DNA of 64,000 bases. Source: Pandoraea terrigena (lineage in GTDB: Bacteria; Pseudomonadota; Gammaproteobacteria; Burkholderiales; Burkholderiaceae). Below are positions 26,551-34,755 of the stretch, one piece after another; position 1 is the stretch's first letter, and every line of letters begins with the position of its first letter. The notes below the pieces were generated by a model. It searched no databases. It saw only the letters and a program-made list of their open reading frames with translations, and had not been told where the DNA came from. The translations under genes and the position numbers were made by a program. Where the stretch lies: NCBI RefSeq assembly GCF_902459705.1, contig NZ_CABPRU010000001.1, positions 310,001-374,000 of the forward strand, written 5' to 3'.

Positions 26551-27602
26551 GCCGCGCTCTCCACGTTCGCCGCCCGGGCCCGTTCGGCATCGATCAGACG
26601 ATCGAGCACTTTGCGCGACTGCACGCCGCCGGCGTCGATGTTGAGCTTGAGGATCTTCTTCTCCGGATACGCCGCGAGATTGCGCTGCTGCGCTTCGAGC
26701 ACTTCCTGGTCCTCGGCGAAGATGCCGCCCTGGCCGCGCTTGATCGAGGCGGTCAGCGCCGCATCCTCGGGCTTGAAGTTGCGCGCCATGCCCCAGAAGT
26801 ACCAGATCGACTCGTCGGTCTCGGGCGTGATGAAGTCGACGACGATGCTGCCTGCCTTCTTGTCGGCCGGGGCGTCGTAACCGCCATGACCCGCGTGCGC
26901 CACGCCCACTTCGATCATCACGTGACTCGGCGGCGTGAAGCGGCACACTTGCCAGCGGTCGCACGGCACCTGATCGTCCAGGCCGTTCGCGCGCAGTGCG
27001 CTCGCCCAGAACGGCGGCGCCTTGATGTTCTCCATATGACGCGCCGTGATCACCGTGTCCCCCTCCACCGTCGTCTTCGGCGGGGCTTCCTCGATCTCTT
27101 CCTGACCGATGCTCGTCGCGTGCACATAGGTCTCGTGCGTCAGGTCCATCAGGTTGTCGATCATCAGTCGATAGTCGCACTTGATGTGGTACAGGCCGCC
27201 GCCGTACGCCCAACCATCGCTCACCGCCCATTCCAGGTGCGGGATCTCGTCGGGATTCGCGAGCGCGGCGTCGCCCGGCCAGACCCACACGAAGCCGTAG
27301 CGTTCCACGCACGGATACGCGCGCGTTTTCGGGAAGCCGCCGACACGCTGGCCGACCATCTTCGTGCACTTGCCGCCGCCATCGACCGTCAGGCCGTGAT
27401 AACCGCACACCAGGTGGCCGTCGTTGACGAAGCCCAGCGACAACGCCGCGCCGCGATGCGGACAGAAATCTTCCAGGGCGGCGGCATTGCCATTCGCATC
27501 GCGGAAAAACACCATCGCTTCGTTGCAGATCTTGCGACCCAGCGGCTTGTCGGCAAACGCGTCCGGCGTGCAGGCGACGTACCAGGTATTTTTCAGGAAC
27601 AT
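26547..27602 (-). CDS. vanA: vanillate O-demethylase oxygenase subunit
   Basis: Rieske non-haem iron oxygenase removing the O-methyl group of vanillate (to protocatechuate); relatives also act on 3-O-methylgallate and syringate. 351 residues. Rieske ligands C47, H49, C66 and H69 (CPHR, CGYH); mononuclear iron site around D153, H156, H161, with bridging D153. GGAGACAAA lies before the ATG. Cotranscribed with vanB and probably with the upstream gntR gene. With a gallate-type ring-cleavage route nearby, the true substrate could be 3-O-methylgallate. Confidence 0.9.
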   Translation of the reverse strand: MFLKNTWYVACTPDAFADKPLGRKICNEAMVFFRDANGNAAALEDFCPHRGAALSLGFVNDGHLVCGYHGLTVDGGGKCTKMVGQRVGGFPKTRAYPCVERYGFVWVWPGDAALANPDEIPHLEWAVSDGWAYGGGLYHIKCDYRLMIDNLMDLTHETYVHATSIGQEEIEEAPPKTTVEGDTVITARHMENIKAPPFWASALRANGLDDQVPCDRWQVCRFTPPSHVMIEVGVAHAGHGGYDAPADKKAGSIVVDFITPETDESIWYFWGMARNFKPEDAALTASIKRGQGGIFAEDQEVLEAQQRNLAAYPEKKILKLNIDAGGVQSRKVLDRLIDAERARAANVESAA

Positions 27603-27667
27603 GATGATTTGTCTCCTTGGCGCGCCTTCGACTGGCGCGTGCTCGTGTTGATGGAAAATGATCGGGA

Positions 27668-27702
27668 TGAAGTCGGTGAAGTCGGTGAAGTCGGTGAAGT
27701 CA
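27668..27702. repeat. 9-bp tandem repeat between gntR and vanA
   Basis: Three perfect copies of TGAAGTCGG and a fourth partial copy (TGAAGTCA) lie just beyond the gntR stop, inside the likely gntR-vanA-vanB transcript. No protein is encoded across it on the minus strand. Confidence 0.85.
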
Positions 27703-27713
27703 GGGGCGGCGCG

Positions 27714-28382
27714 TCAGAGCCACTGCGCACCCATGCTGTGTTCTTGCGTGACGATGTGCTCGCGGCACATGAACTCGGCGCGATCGGGCTGGCGTGCGGC
27801 AATCGCCTCGACGATCGCGTGATGCTGCCGATGCGCATACGCGATGATGTCGGCGTACTGGCGTCGATCCTTGTGCCCGAAGGCAACCGTGCGCGGCGCG
27901 ACGAATGGCACCAGATTGCAGCGCGTGACAAAGCCTTCGAGCAGTGCGTTCTGTGCGCCGGTGACGAGCAGGTCGTGAAAGCGCGCGTTGAGCGAGGCGT
28001 ACCCAATCTGCACTTCGGCCGTCATCGTATGGTCGGCGAGCAAGGCATCGCCCTCGGCCAGCAGCGCGCGCAATTGCTTGAGCAATTCGACGCTGGCGCC
28101 TTTTTCAGCCAGCAGACGCGCGGCATAGCCTTCGAGTGCGCCGCGCAGATGCAGCGCCTCGACACTCTCCTCTCGCGTATGCGCGCGCACCGCGTAGCCT
28201 CGCTGACCGGCGCGCACCACCAGTCCCTCTTCGGCAAGCACCGGCAACGCCTGCCGGACCGGCATGCGCGAGACCCCCAACTGTTCTGCGAGCTTGGCTT
28301 CGGCCAGGCGCTCGCCGGGCGCCAGTTCGCCCTTGAGGATCATCTCGCGCAACAGAACCGTGGTTGGCGTGGGATGCAGCAT
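27714..28382 (-). CDS. vanR: GntR/FadR-family (FCD) regulator, VanR-like
   Basis: 222 residues with an N-terminal winged HTH (about 1-75: LAPGERLAEAKLAEQLGVSRMPVRQAL) and a helical FCD ligand-binding domain (about 90-210). It is upstream of vanAB on the same strand and divergent from the ring-cleavage genes. Two GGGATCCC-centred palindromes lie in the 211-bp gap. It probably represses both directions until an aromatic acid binds. The VanR name is by context. Confidence 0.85.
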   Translation of the reverse strand: MLHPTPTTVLLREMILKGELAPGERLAEAKLAEQLGVSRMPVRQALPVLAEEGLVVRAGQRGYAVRAHTREESVEALHLRGALEGYAARLLAEKGASVELLKQLRALLAEGDALLADHTMTAEVQIGYASLNARFHDLLVTGAQNALLEGFVTRCNLVPFVAPRTVAFGHKDRRQYADIIAYAHRQHHAIVEAIAARQPDRAEFMCREHIVTQEHSMGAQWL

Positions 28383-28447
28383 GCGTCTCCTTTCGATCGC
28401 TGGAATACGTGCCGGTCGTGCTGGACCTTTCCAGCCCCGGCTTTTTT

Positions 28448-28465
28448 ATTATGGGATCCCGTAAT
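28448..28465. promoter_or_regulatory. GntR operator 1 (gntR side)
   Basis: ATTATGGGATCCCGTAAT: an 18-bp palindrome with one mismatched pair around GGGATCCC. It shares its core with the site at 28502-28517. The two centres are 53 bases apart, close to five helical turns. Confidence 0.65.
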
Positions 28466-28501
28466 TACCTTTAGCATCAGTAGATACCCTGCTTTATGTG
28501 C

Positions 28502-28517
28502 ATACGGGATCCCGTAT
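28502..28517. promoter_or_regulatory. GntR operator 2 (dioxygenase side)
   Basis: ATACGGGATCCCGTAT is a perfect 16-bp palindrome, 77 bases before the dioxygenase beta-subunit gene. FCD-type GntR proteins bind short palindromes of this size. No copy is found in front of vanA itself. Confidence 0.7.
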
Positions 28518-28593
28518 AGACTCGCCGCAGCACAAATGCGGGTCGTCGCACGCCGCCGCCCGCGCATGACAAGACAAAAGACGGAGACTTCAC

Positions 28594-29436
28594 GTGGCAA
28601 AGATCATTGGCGGGATCGGTACGTCGCACGTGCCGACCATCGGCGTGGCGTACGACAAGGGCAAGCAGCAGGATCCCGCATGGGCGCCGCTGTTCCAGGG
28701 TTACGAGCCCGTGGCGAAGTGGCTGGCCGAGAAACAGGCCGATGTGTTGGTGTTCTTCTACAACGATCACGCGACCACGTTCTTCTTCGACATGTATCCG
28801 ACGTTCGCGCTCGGCGTGGGCGACACGTTCCCGATTGCCGACGAAGGGGCGGGGCTGCGTCCGCTGCCGCCGATTCGAGGCGACGTCGCGTTGCAGGCGC
28901 ACATCGCCGAGTCGCTCGTGAACGACGAGTTCGACATCACTGTGTTCCAGGACAAGCCGATCGACCACGGCTGCGCGTCGCCGCTGCCGCTGCTCTGGCC
29001 GCACACGCCGGACTGGCCGGGCACTGTCGTGCCGATCGCCATCAATGTCCTGCAATACCCGTTGCCGACGGGCCGTCGCTGCTATCGCCTCGGCCAGGCC
29101 GTGCGCCGCGCCATCGAGTCGTATCCGGAAGATTTGCGCGTGGTGGTCGTCGGCACGGGCGGTCTCTCGCATCAGATCCACGGCGAGCGCGCGGGCTACA
29201 ACGACGAAGCGTGGGATCGCGAGTTCCTGTCGTTGCTCGAAAACCAGCCCGAGACGCTGACCGAACTCAAGCATGTGGATTACGTGGCGCGCGGCGGAGC
29301 CGAGAGCGTCGAGCAAATCATGTGGCTGTCAATGCGCGGTGCGCTGGGTCCACGCATCAAGCGCCTGCATCTGAACTACTACCTCGCGACCACCACCGCG
29401 ATGACCGTCGCGCTCTACGAGGAGGAGGCCGCATGA
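28594..29436 (+). CDS. ligB: extradiol ring-cleavage dioxygenase, beta (catalytic, LigB-like) subunit
   Basis: Class III Fe(II) dioxygenase opening a catechol-type carboxylate ring at the 4,5 bond. 280 residues; iron ligands by family are H12 (GTSHVPT), H59 (YNDHATTF) and a Glu near residue 240 (GGAESVEQ). The acid/base His is in GTGGLSHQIHG. Its stop overlaps the alpha-subunit ATG by four bases. Order beta-then-alpha is the domain order of the single-chain gallate dioxygenases GalA/DesB, and SYK-6 ligAB has the reverse order. Substrate (protocatechuate, gallate or 3-O-methylgallate) is undecided. Confidence 0.88.
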   Translation: MAKIIGGIGTSHVPTIGVAYDKGKQQDPAWAPLFQGYEPVAKWLAEKQADVLVFFYNDHATTFFFDMYPTFALGVGDTFPIADEGAGLRPLPPIRGDVALQAHIAESLVNDEFDITVFQDKPIDHGCASPLPLLWPHTPDWPGTVVPIAINVLQYPLPTGRRCYRLGQAVRRAIESYPEDLRVVVVGTGGLSHQIHGERAGYNDEAWDREFLSLLENQPETLTELKHVDYVARGGAESVEQIMWLSMRGALGPRIKRLHLNYYLATTTAMTVALYEEEAA

Positions 29437-29792
29437 ATCCGCAACTCGAAGGCATCGAGGCGATCACTGGCACGTACGCGTTCGACCTGCGCGTGAGCCA
29501 TCGCACGCTCAAGCTCAACCGCTTCTTCTGGCACATGATTCGCGCCGAGAATCGCGAGACGTTCCTCGGCGATCCCGTCGCCGCGATGACGGCGGCCGGC
29601 CTCACCGCCGACGAACAGGCGATGGTGCAGGCGCAGGACTGGCTGGGTCTGGTGCGCCATGGCGTGAATTTCTTCGTGCTGGAGAAGTTCGCCCGCGTGG
29701 TGCGCAAAACCAACCTCGAGGTCTATGCGCTCATGCGCGGCGAGACGTTCGACGAGTTCATGGCCACGCGACGCGTGCCGACCATGCGCTGA
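29433..29792 (+). CDS. ligA: extradiol dioxygenase, alpha (small, LigA-like) subunit
   Basis: 119 residues, matching the helical LigA subunit that lids the LigB active site (conserved LGLVRHGVNFFVLEKFARV). It begins within the beta-subunit stop (ATGA). Beta plus alpha total 399 residues, near the ~420 of fused GalA-type gallate dioxygenases. Followed closely by a regulator gene. Confidence 0.88.
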   Translation: MNPQLEGIEAITGTYAFDLRVSHRTLKLNRFFWHMIRAENRETFLGDPVAAMTAAGLTADEQAMVQAQDWLGLVRHGVNFFVLEKFARVVRKTNLEVYALMRGETFDEFMATRRVPTMR

Positions 29793-29816
29793 GCCCGGCC
29801 GAACCAGGCATCGCAC

Positions 29817-31157
29817 ATGTCCATCGACACCTCCATCAGTCTGACTCACACGCCGCCCGCGCCCGCGCTGGCGTGTCACGAGCGCGGCACCTGGAGCCGC
29901 ACGCCACAGACCAACGAGGCGTCGCTCCTGTGCCGAAAGTTGCGCGGCCTGCGCGCGATGGTCGCCGTCCTCGAATGCGATTCGGTCGCGCGGGCGGCGC
30001 GCACGTTGCATCTTTCGCAGTCCGCCGTTGCGCGGTCGATCTCCGACATCGAAGCGGAGCTGGGTTTTCCGCTGTTTCACCGCAGCGGACGTGGCCTGAT
30101 TCCGAACGCGGCCGGCCAGCGCCTGGGGGTGCGCGCCACGCGCGCGCTCGCGGAGCTGGCCACCGGGTATCGCGAGGCATTCGCGGCCACGGCGTCGCAG
30201 GCCGACGGTGGCGCGCGGGCGGCAAGTCGCTTCGCGGCGGTCGTCGCGCCGCAACAGCTCACGAGCTTCATCGCGGTGGCGGAGCTGGGGAGCGGACCGC
30301 TCGCGGCGAGCCGCCTGCAATGCTCTCAGCCGACGATTCAGCGCAATCTCGACCAGCTCGAAGATCTCATCGGCATCAAGCTGTTTCGACGCACGCCGCG
30401 CGGCACGCGCCTGACCGACGAGGCGCAGGCCCTGCTCGGCCCGGTCAAGCGCGCGCTGGCCGAGCTGGCGATTGCCGAAGACGAACTCGCGCCGTTCGGC
30501 GGGCGTCAGCAAGGCACCGTGATCGTGGCCGCGTTGCCGCTGTCCAGCGGCTTCCTGCTGCCCAAGGCGATCGACAGTTTGCTGTTCCGTTCGCCGTATC
30601 TGAACGTGACGGTGGTCGACGGCACCTACGAAGCCCTGATTCGCCAGTTGCGCCAGGCGGACGTCGACATGATCGTCGGCGCCTTGCGGGCGAGCGATGT
30701 GCCGCCGGACATCCGTCAGGAGGCATTGTTCGAGGATCATCTGTCGGTGGTCGCGCGTGCCGATCATCCGTGCCTGTCGTCGGCGCGTACGCCAACGCTG
30801 GCGGAACTTGCCGAGTACGGCTGGGTGAGTCCGCTGCCCGCCACGCCCGCGCGCAGAGTGTTCGAGCGCGTGTTTCATGCGGAAGATCTGGCGTTGCCGC
30901 GCACACAGGTGCATGCCAGCAGTTCGCCGGTGGTACGTGGTCTGTTGTCGTCGAGCGACCGGCTCGCCTTGCTCTCGCCGGTGCAGATCACATCGGAGTT
31001 GCGCACCGGCGAACTGGCCGTCGTGCCAGTGCCGTTGCAACACGCTCGTCGTGCGATCGGCGTTGCGACGCGGCGCGACGGTTTGTTGTCCCCGGCCGCG
31101 GAGCAGTTGCTCGACGAGCTGCGCGCACTGGCACCGACCATGCAGCATCCGACGTAA
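29817..31157 (+). CDS. LysR-family regulator with two N-terminal HTH domains
   Basis: 446 residues, about 140 longer than usual LysR proteins. Residues ~43-100 form one LysR winged HTH (VAVLECDSVARAARTLHLSQ). Residues ~146-205 form a second (FIAVAELGSGPLAASRLQCS). The single effector-binding domain follows (~230-440). Both HTH units keep the x-A-A-R/S-x-L and S-Q-x-x-x-x-R core. Placed between the dioxygenase and the transporter genes, it is the likely regulator of gallate/protocatechuate genes on either side. Confidence 0.85.
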   Translation: MSIDTSISLTHTPPAPALACHERGTWSRTPQTNEASLLCRKLRGLRAMVAVLECDSVARAARTLHLSQSAVARSISDIEAELGFPLFHRSGRGLIPNAAGQRLGVRATRALAELATGYREAFAATASQADGGARAASRFAAVVAPQQLTSFIAVAELGSGPLAASRLQCSQPTIQRNLDQLEDLIGIKLFRRTPRGTRLTDEAQALLGPVKRALAELAIAEDELAPFGGRQQGTVIVAALPLSSGFLLPKAIDSLLFRSPYLNVTVVDGTYEALIRQLRQADVDMIVGALRASDVPPDIRQEALFEDHLSVVARADHPCLSSARTPTLAELAEYGWVSPLPATPARRVFERVFHAEDLALPRTQVHASSSPVVRGLLSSSDRLALLSPVQITSELRTGELAVVPVPLQHARRAIGVATRRDGLLSPAAEQLLDELRALAPTMQHPT

Positions 31158-31549
31158 GACGCGCAGCGCGCTCGCGATATCGTTCGCGAGCGCGGCGAAT
31201 TTCGCCCAATCCACCATGACTTGCATGCGTTGTCGCGTTCTGCCTCGCGCGCGTCCCAATTCCCATCACGTTCCTTGACGATTTCCCGCCGCGCCTTTTG
31301 TGACGGGTGTTCCACCATGGGAACGCGGAACGTCTCGCACTGCGAAATCTCCTTCGCAAAATGCGTCCCATCACGTAGGGGAAATCTCGGGGATATACGA
31401 AAAACGCAACGCTCGACGCGGGAGTTTCATTCGACGTGCCGCGCCCGGCTGCCTAAGCTGTTTCCGATACCTTGAAAAGGCCCGCCAACCCCCGGCGCGC
31501 CACATCAAAAAACGGAGCGGCGCACGACGCCGACGGAGGAGACGACACC
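31158..31549 (+). other. intergenic region before the ABC importer operon
   Basis: 392 bases with no supported gene. It holds an inverted repeat GTTCC (31309-31313) / GGAAC (31320-31324) around a CCATGG core, and a lower-GC stretch at about 31375-31440 that may hold the promoter of the transporter/gal operon. GGAGGAGA (about 31535-31542) is the ribosome site of the next gene. Confidence 0.5.
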
Positions 31550-32746
31550 ATGATGAAGCGCCATCTTTGGCTTGCTGTGGCACTTGCGAGCGTTTGCCAA
31601 TTCACCGCTGTCTCGGCGCGTGCCGAGGAAATCAAGGTCGGCATGCTGGGGCAGTTCTCCGGCTCGGCGTCCTGGTGGGGCACGGAGTATCGACGGGGTG
31701 TGAACCTGTGGCTCGAGCAGCACAAGAGCAAGGTGGGCGACGACACACTCGTGGTCCTGGAGCGTGACGAAGGCGGTGTGAATCCGCAGCGCACGCGTCA
31801 GCTTGCGCAGGAACTGGTGGTGCGCGATCAGGTGCAGTACCTCTTCGGCGGTTCGTTCACGCCGAACGTGCTGGCCATGGCCGACGTGGCGACGCAGACA
31901 AAGACGCCGCTCGTGATCGGCAACTCGGGCACGTCCAGCGTGACGCTCAAGTCGCCGTATTTCGTGCGTACTGGCTTCACGCAGTGGACCGTGAGCGTGC
32001 CGCTCGTGGAGTATGCGGCCAGCAAGGGCGTGAAGAACGCGGCCATCGTGGTCGCCGATTACGCTCCGGGCTACGACGCGATCGACGCCTACAGCGAGAC
32101 GTTCAAGAAGGCGGGCGGCAAGATCGCCGTTGAAGTGAAGGTGCCGCTCGGTACGACCGACTTCTCGAGCTACCTGCAACGGGTGCGCGACGCCAAGCCG
32201 GATGCCCTTTTCCTGTTCATGCCGGTGGGACCGATGTCGGCGGGCTTCGTCAAGGCGTTCAAGGAGCGCGAACTCGACAAGACCGGCATCCAGCTCTTCG
32301 CAACGACGGAGACAATGGAGTCCGATCTGCCGGCGATTGGCGACAGCGCGCTTGGCACGATCACAGCACTGCACTACTCGCCGTTCCTGACGACGCCGGA
32401 AAACACCGCGTTCGTGAAGGCATACAAGGCGAAGTACGGTCCGGGGGCGCTGCCGTCGATCGCTTCCGTGTCGGCCTACGACTCGATGACCGTGATTGCA
32501 CAGATGATCAAGGCCACCAAGGGCAAGAGGGATGGCGACAAGGCCATCGCCGCCGTGAAGGGCTTCGCCTGGATGAGCGCGCGTGGACCGGTGTCGATCG
32601 ATCCGAAGACGCGCGAGATCGTGCAGAACGTGTACATCCGCCGCGTGGAGAACATCGACGGCAAGCTGGGCAACAAGCCCATTGAGACCTTCAAGTCGGT
32701 GGTCGAGCCGTGGCACGTGAGCCACCCCCAGGTGGCTGCCAAGTAA
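31550..32746 (+). CDS. branched-chain-amino-acid-type ABC transporter, periplasmic binding protein
   Basis: 398 residues with a signal peptide (about 1-25, cut after SARA) and the type-1 periplasmic binding fold (EEIKVGMLGQFSGSASWWG). HAAT-family binding proteins often bind aromatic acids. Being upstream of the oxalomesaconate genes, this one probably binds gallate, protocatechuate or a methoxylated relative. Strong GGAGGAGA precedes the ATG. Confidence 0.85.
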   Translation: MMKRHLWLAVALASVCQFTAVSARAEEIKVGMLGQFSGSASWWGTEYRRGVNLWLEQHKSKVGDDTLVVLERDEGGVNPQRTRQLAQELVVRDQVQYLFGGSFTPNVLAMADVATQTKTPLVIGNSGTSSVTLKSPYFVRTGFTQWTVSVPLVEYAASKGVKNAAIVVADYAPGYDAIDAYSETFKKAGGKIAVEVKVPLGTTDFSSYLQRVRDAKPDALFLFMPVGPMSAGFVKAFKERELDKTGIQLFATTETMESDLPAIGDSALGTITALHYSPFLTTPENTAFVKAYKAKYGPGALPSIASVSAYDSMTVIAQMIKATKGKRDGDKAIAAVKGFAWMSARGPVSIDPKTREIVQNVYIRRVENIDGKLGNKPIETFKSVVEPWHVSHPQVAAK

Positions 32747-32783
32747 CGCAGACATCGTCGCTCAGTTCGTTCGGTAATTCGTC

Positions 32784-33656
32784 ATGACGCAATCGCTTGC
32801 CACTTTCCTGTCGTTGTCGATCGACGGTGTGGCCTATGGGATGTTGCTGTTCCTCATCTCGGTGGGTCTCACCGTCACGCTGGGCGTGATGCGCGTGGTC
32901 AATCTCGCGCACTCCGCCTTCGCCATGATCGGCGGTTATTTCACCTTGTGGGCCATGCAGCGTGCCGGGCTCGATTTCTTCGCCGCGCTGCTCGTCGGGG
33001 TGGCGGGCACGATGATGCTCGGCGCCGTGCTCGAGCGCACGCTGTATCGCTGGGTCTACACGGCCAACGGCCTGGGGCAGTTGCTCATGACGATCGGACT
33101 CGCGTTCATCATCTGCGCGCTGGCCAAGCATCTCGCCGGGACCGAGCTGCAGTCGATCCCCATCCCGGAGGGACTGCGCGGCACGTGGGACTTCGGTGCG
33201 TTCTCCGTGTCCGTCTATCGCATCTTCGCGTTGGTGTGCAGCGCGGTCGTGGCACTCGGGATCTGGTGGGGCCTGGAGCGCACGCCTTTCGGCGCGAGGC
33301 TGCGCGCGGCGGTCGATAACCCGCGCATGGCGCGATGCGTCGGCATCAATGTGCCGCTCGTGTTCTCGATCACGTTTGCCATCGGATGCGGTCTGTCCGG
33401 GCTGGGCGGCGCGCTGTCGAGCCAGATTCTGCCGCTCGAACCGTATTACGGCCTGAAGTACCTGGTGCTCGTGCTGATCGTGGTGGCCGCCGGTGGTCTG
33501 GGCAGTCTGCGCGGGTCGCTTTACGCGGGGCTGCTGCTCGGTCTGATCGACACGCTGGGGCGCTACTACGTGCCGGCGCTTGGCGCTTTCATGATCTACC
33601 TGGCCGTGCTGGCCATTCTGCTGATCCGCCCGCAAGGGTTGGTCGGCCGTGCCTGA
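32784..33656 (+). CDS. ABC transporter permease, LivH type
   Basis: 290-residue inner-membrane permease with about eight hydrophobic helices. The conserved cytoplasmic segment ERTPFGARLRAAVDNPRMARCVGINV contacts the ATPase. Second gene of the five-gene importer operon; pairs with the LivM-type permease that follows 13 bases later. Confidence 0.88.
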   Translation: MTQSLATFLSLSIDGVAYGMLLFLISVGLTVTLGVMRVVNLAHSAFAMIGGYFTLWAMQRAGLDFFAALLVGVAGTMMLGAVLERTLYRWVYTANGLGQLLMTIGLAFIICALAKHLAGTELQSIPIPEGLRGTWDFGAFSVSVYRIFALVCSAVVALGIWWGLERTPFGARLRAAVDNPRMARCVGINVPLVFSITFAIGCGLSGLGGALSSQILPLEPYYGLKYLVLVLIVVAAGGLGSLRGSLYAGLLLGLIDTLGRYYVPALGAFMIYLAVLAILLIRPQGLVGRA

Positions 33657-33669
33657 GCGGAGGGTCACG

Positions 33670-34755
33670 ATGTCACATACGAATCCTCTGCCGCCGGCTG
33701 CGGGTACGGTGCAGGTGGCCTCCGCGCTGCGTCGCAAACGGCTCGGCGCGCTCGATGCGGTGTTGCTTCTCGCCGCCGTCGCCACCTACTTCTTTGCCGA
33801 TCTGTATCTCGCGCTCGCCACGAGCGTGCTGATCATGATCATCTTCGCGCTCTCGCTCGATCTCGTGCAGGGCTATTGCGGTATCGAGACGCTGGGGCAC
33901 GCGGCATTCTTCGGCAGCGGTGCCTACGCGGCCGGCCTTTTCGCGCTGCACGTATCGCCCGACCCGCTGCTGGGGCTGGTGGCCGGTGCGGTGGTGGCCG
34001 CCGGGGTGGGGCTCATCACCGGCATCGTCGTGCTGCGGGTGAGCGGGCTCACGCAGATCATGCTCACCCTCGCGTGCGCCACGCTGCTCTACGAGGCGGG
34101 CAATGTCGCAAAGTCGATCACGATGGGCGATGACGGCCTGACCGGCTACACCATCGCCCCGGTGCTGGGCAGGTTCACGTTCGATATCTATGGGCACACG
34201 GCGTATCTCTATGCACTCGCCGTGTTGCTCGTCGTGTATCTGTTCACGCAATGCCTCGTGAACTCGCCGTTCGGTCTTGCCGTGCAGGGCATTCGCGAGA
34301 ACGCCATGCGCATGTCGCTGCTCGGCGTGCGTGTCGGCCTGCGCCGCCTGATGCTGTACACCCTCGCCGCAGCGTTGGCAGGCGTGGCAGGGGCGCTCTC
34401 GGCCCAGGTCAACAACATCGTCGCCCTTGACACGCTGTCGTTCACGCTGTCGGCGAACGTGCTCGTGATGCTCGCCCTGGGCGGCACCGGACGTCTCTAC
34501 GGCGCGGCGCTCGGGGCGATCGTCTTCATGGTGCTGTCCGATCGCATCGCCGCCATCGATCCAACGAACTGGCTCGCCGCGCTCGGTGTGTTGCTCATCC
34601 TCGTGGTGCGGTTCGCGCCCGATGGCCTGATCGGACTGGTGGATCGCTTTGCCGCCCGCGTGGCCCCTGTGCGACGCCGGGTCCAGCGCACGACCGCGGC
34701 AGACGCCACCGGCAACCCCAACGCGACGACCACGGACAAGGAGGTGACGCCGTGA
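33670..34755 (+). CDS. ABC transporter permease, LivM type
   Basis: 361 residues with about nine membrane helices and the permease segment NSPFGLAVQGIRENAMRMSLLGVRV. ATG 33670 follows GGAGGG. Its stop overlaps the GTG start of the next ATPase gene by four bases. The last ~35 residues are polar and Arg/Thr/Ala-rich. Confidence 0.88.
   Translation: MSHTNPLPPAAGTVQVASALRRKRLGALDAVLLLAAVATYFFADLYLALATSVLIMIIFALSLDLVQGYCGIETLGHAAFFGSGAYAAGLFALHVSPDPLLGLVAGAVVAAGVGLITGIVVLRVSGLTQIMLTLACATLLYEAGNVAKSITMGDDGLTGYTIAPVLGRFTFDIYGHTAYLYALAVLLVVYLFTQCLVNSPFGLAVQGIRENAMRMSLLGVRVGLRRLMLYTLAAALAGVAGALSAQVNNIVALDTLSFTLSANVLVMLALGGTGRLYGAALGAIVFMVLSDRIAAIDPTNWLAALGVLLILVVRFAPDGLIGLVDRFAARVAPVRRRVQRTTAADATGNPNATTTDKEVTP

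Noticed and set aside
26886-29792. Plus-strand open frame of 968 codons across vanA, gntR and the dioxygenase genes
   Set aside because: Only its last ~119 codons are real (the LigA-like subunit). The rest is antisense to vanA and gntR or out of frame with ligB.
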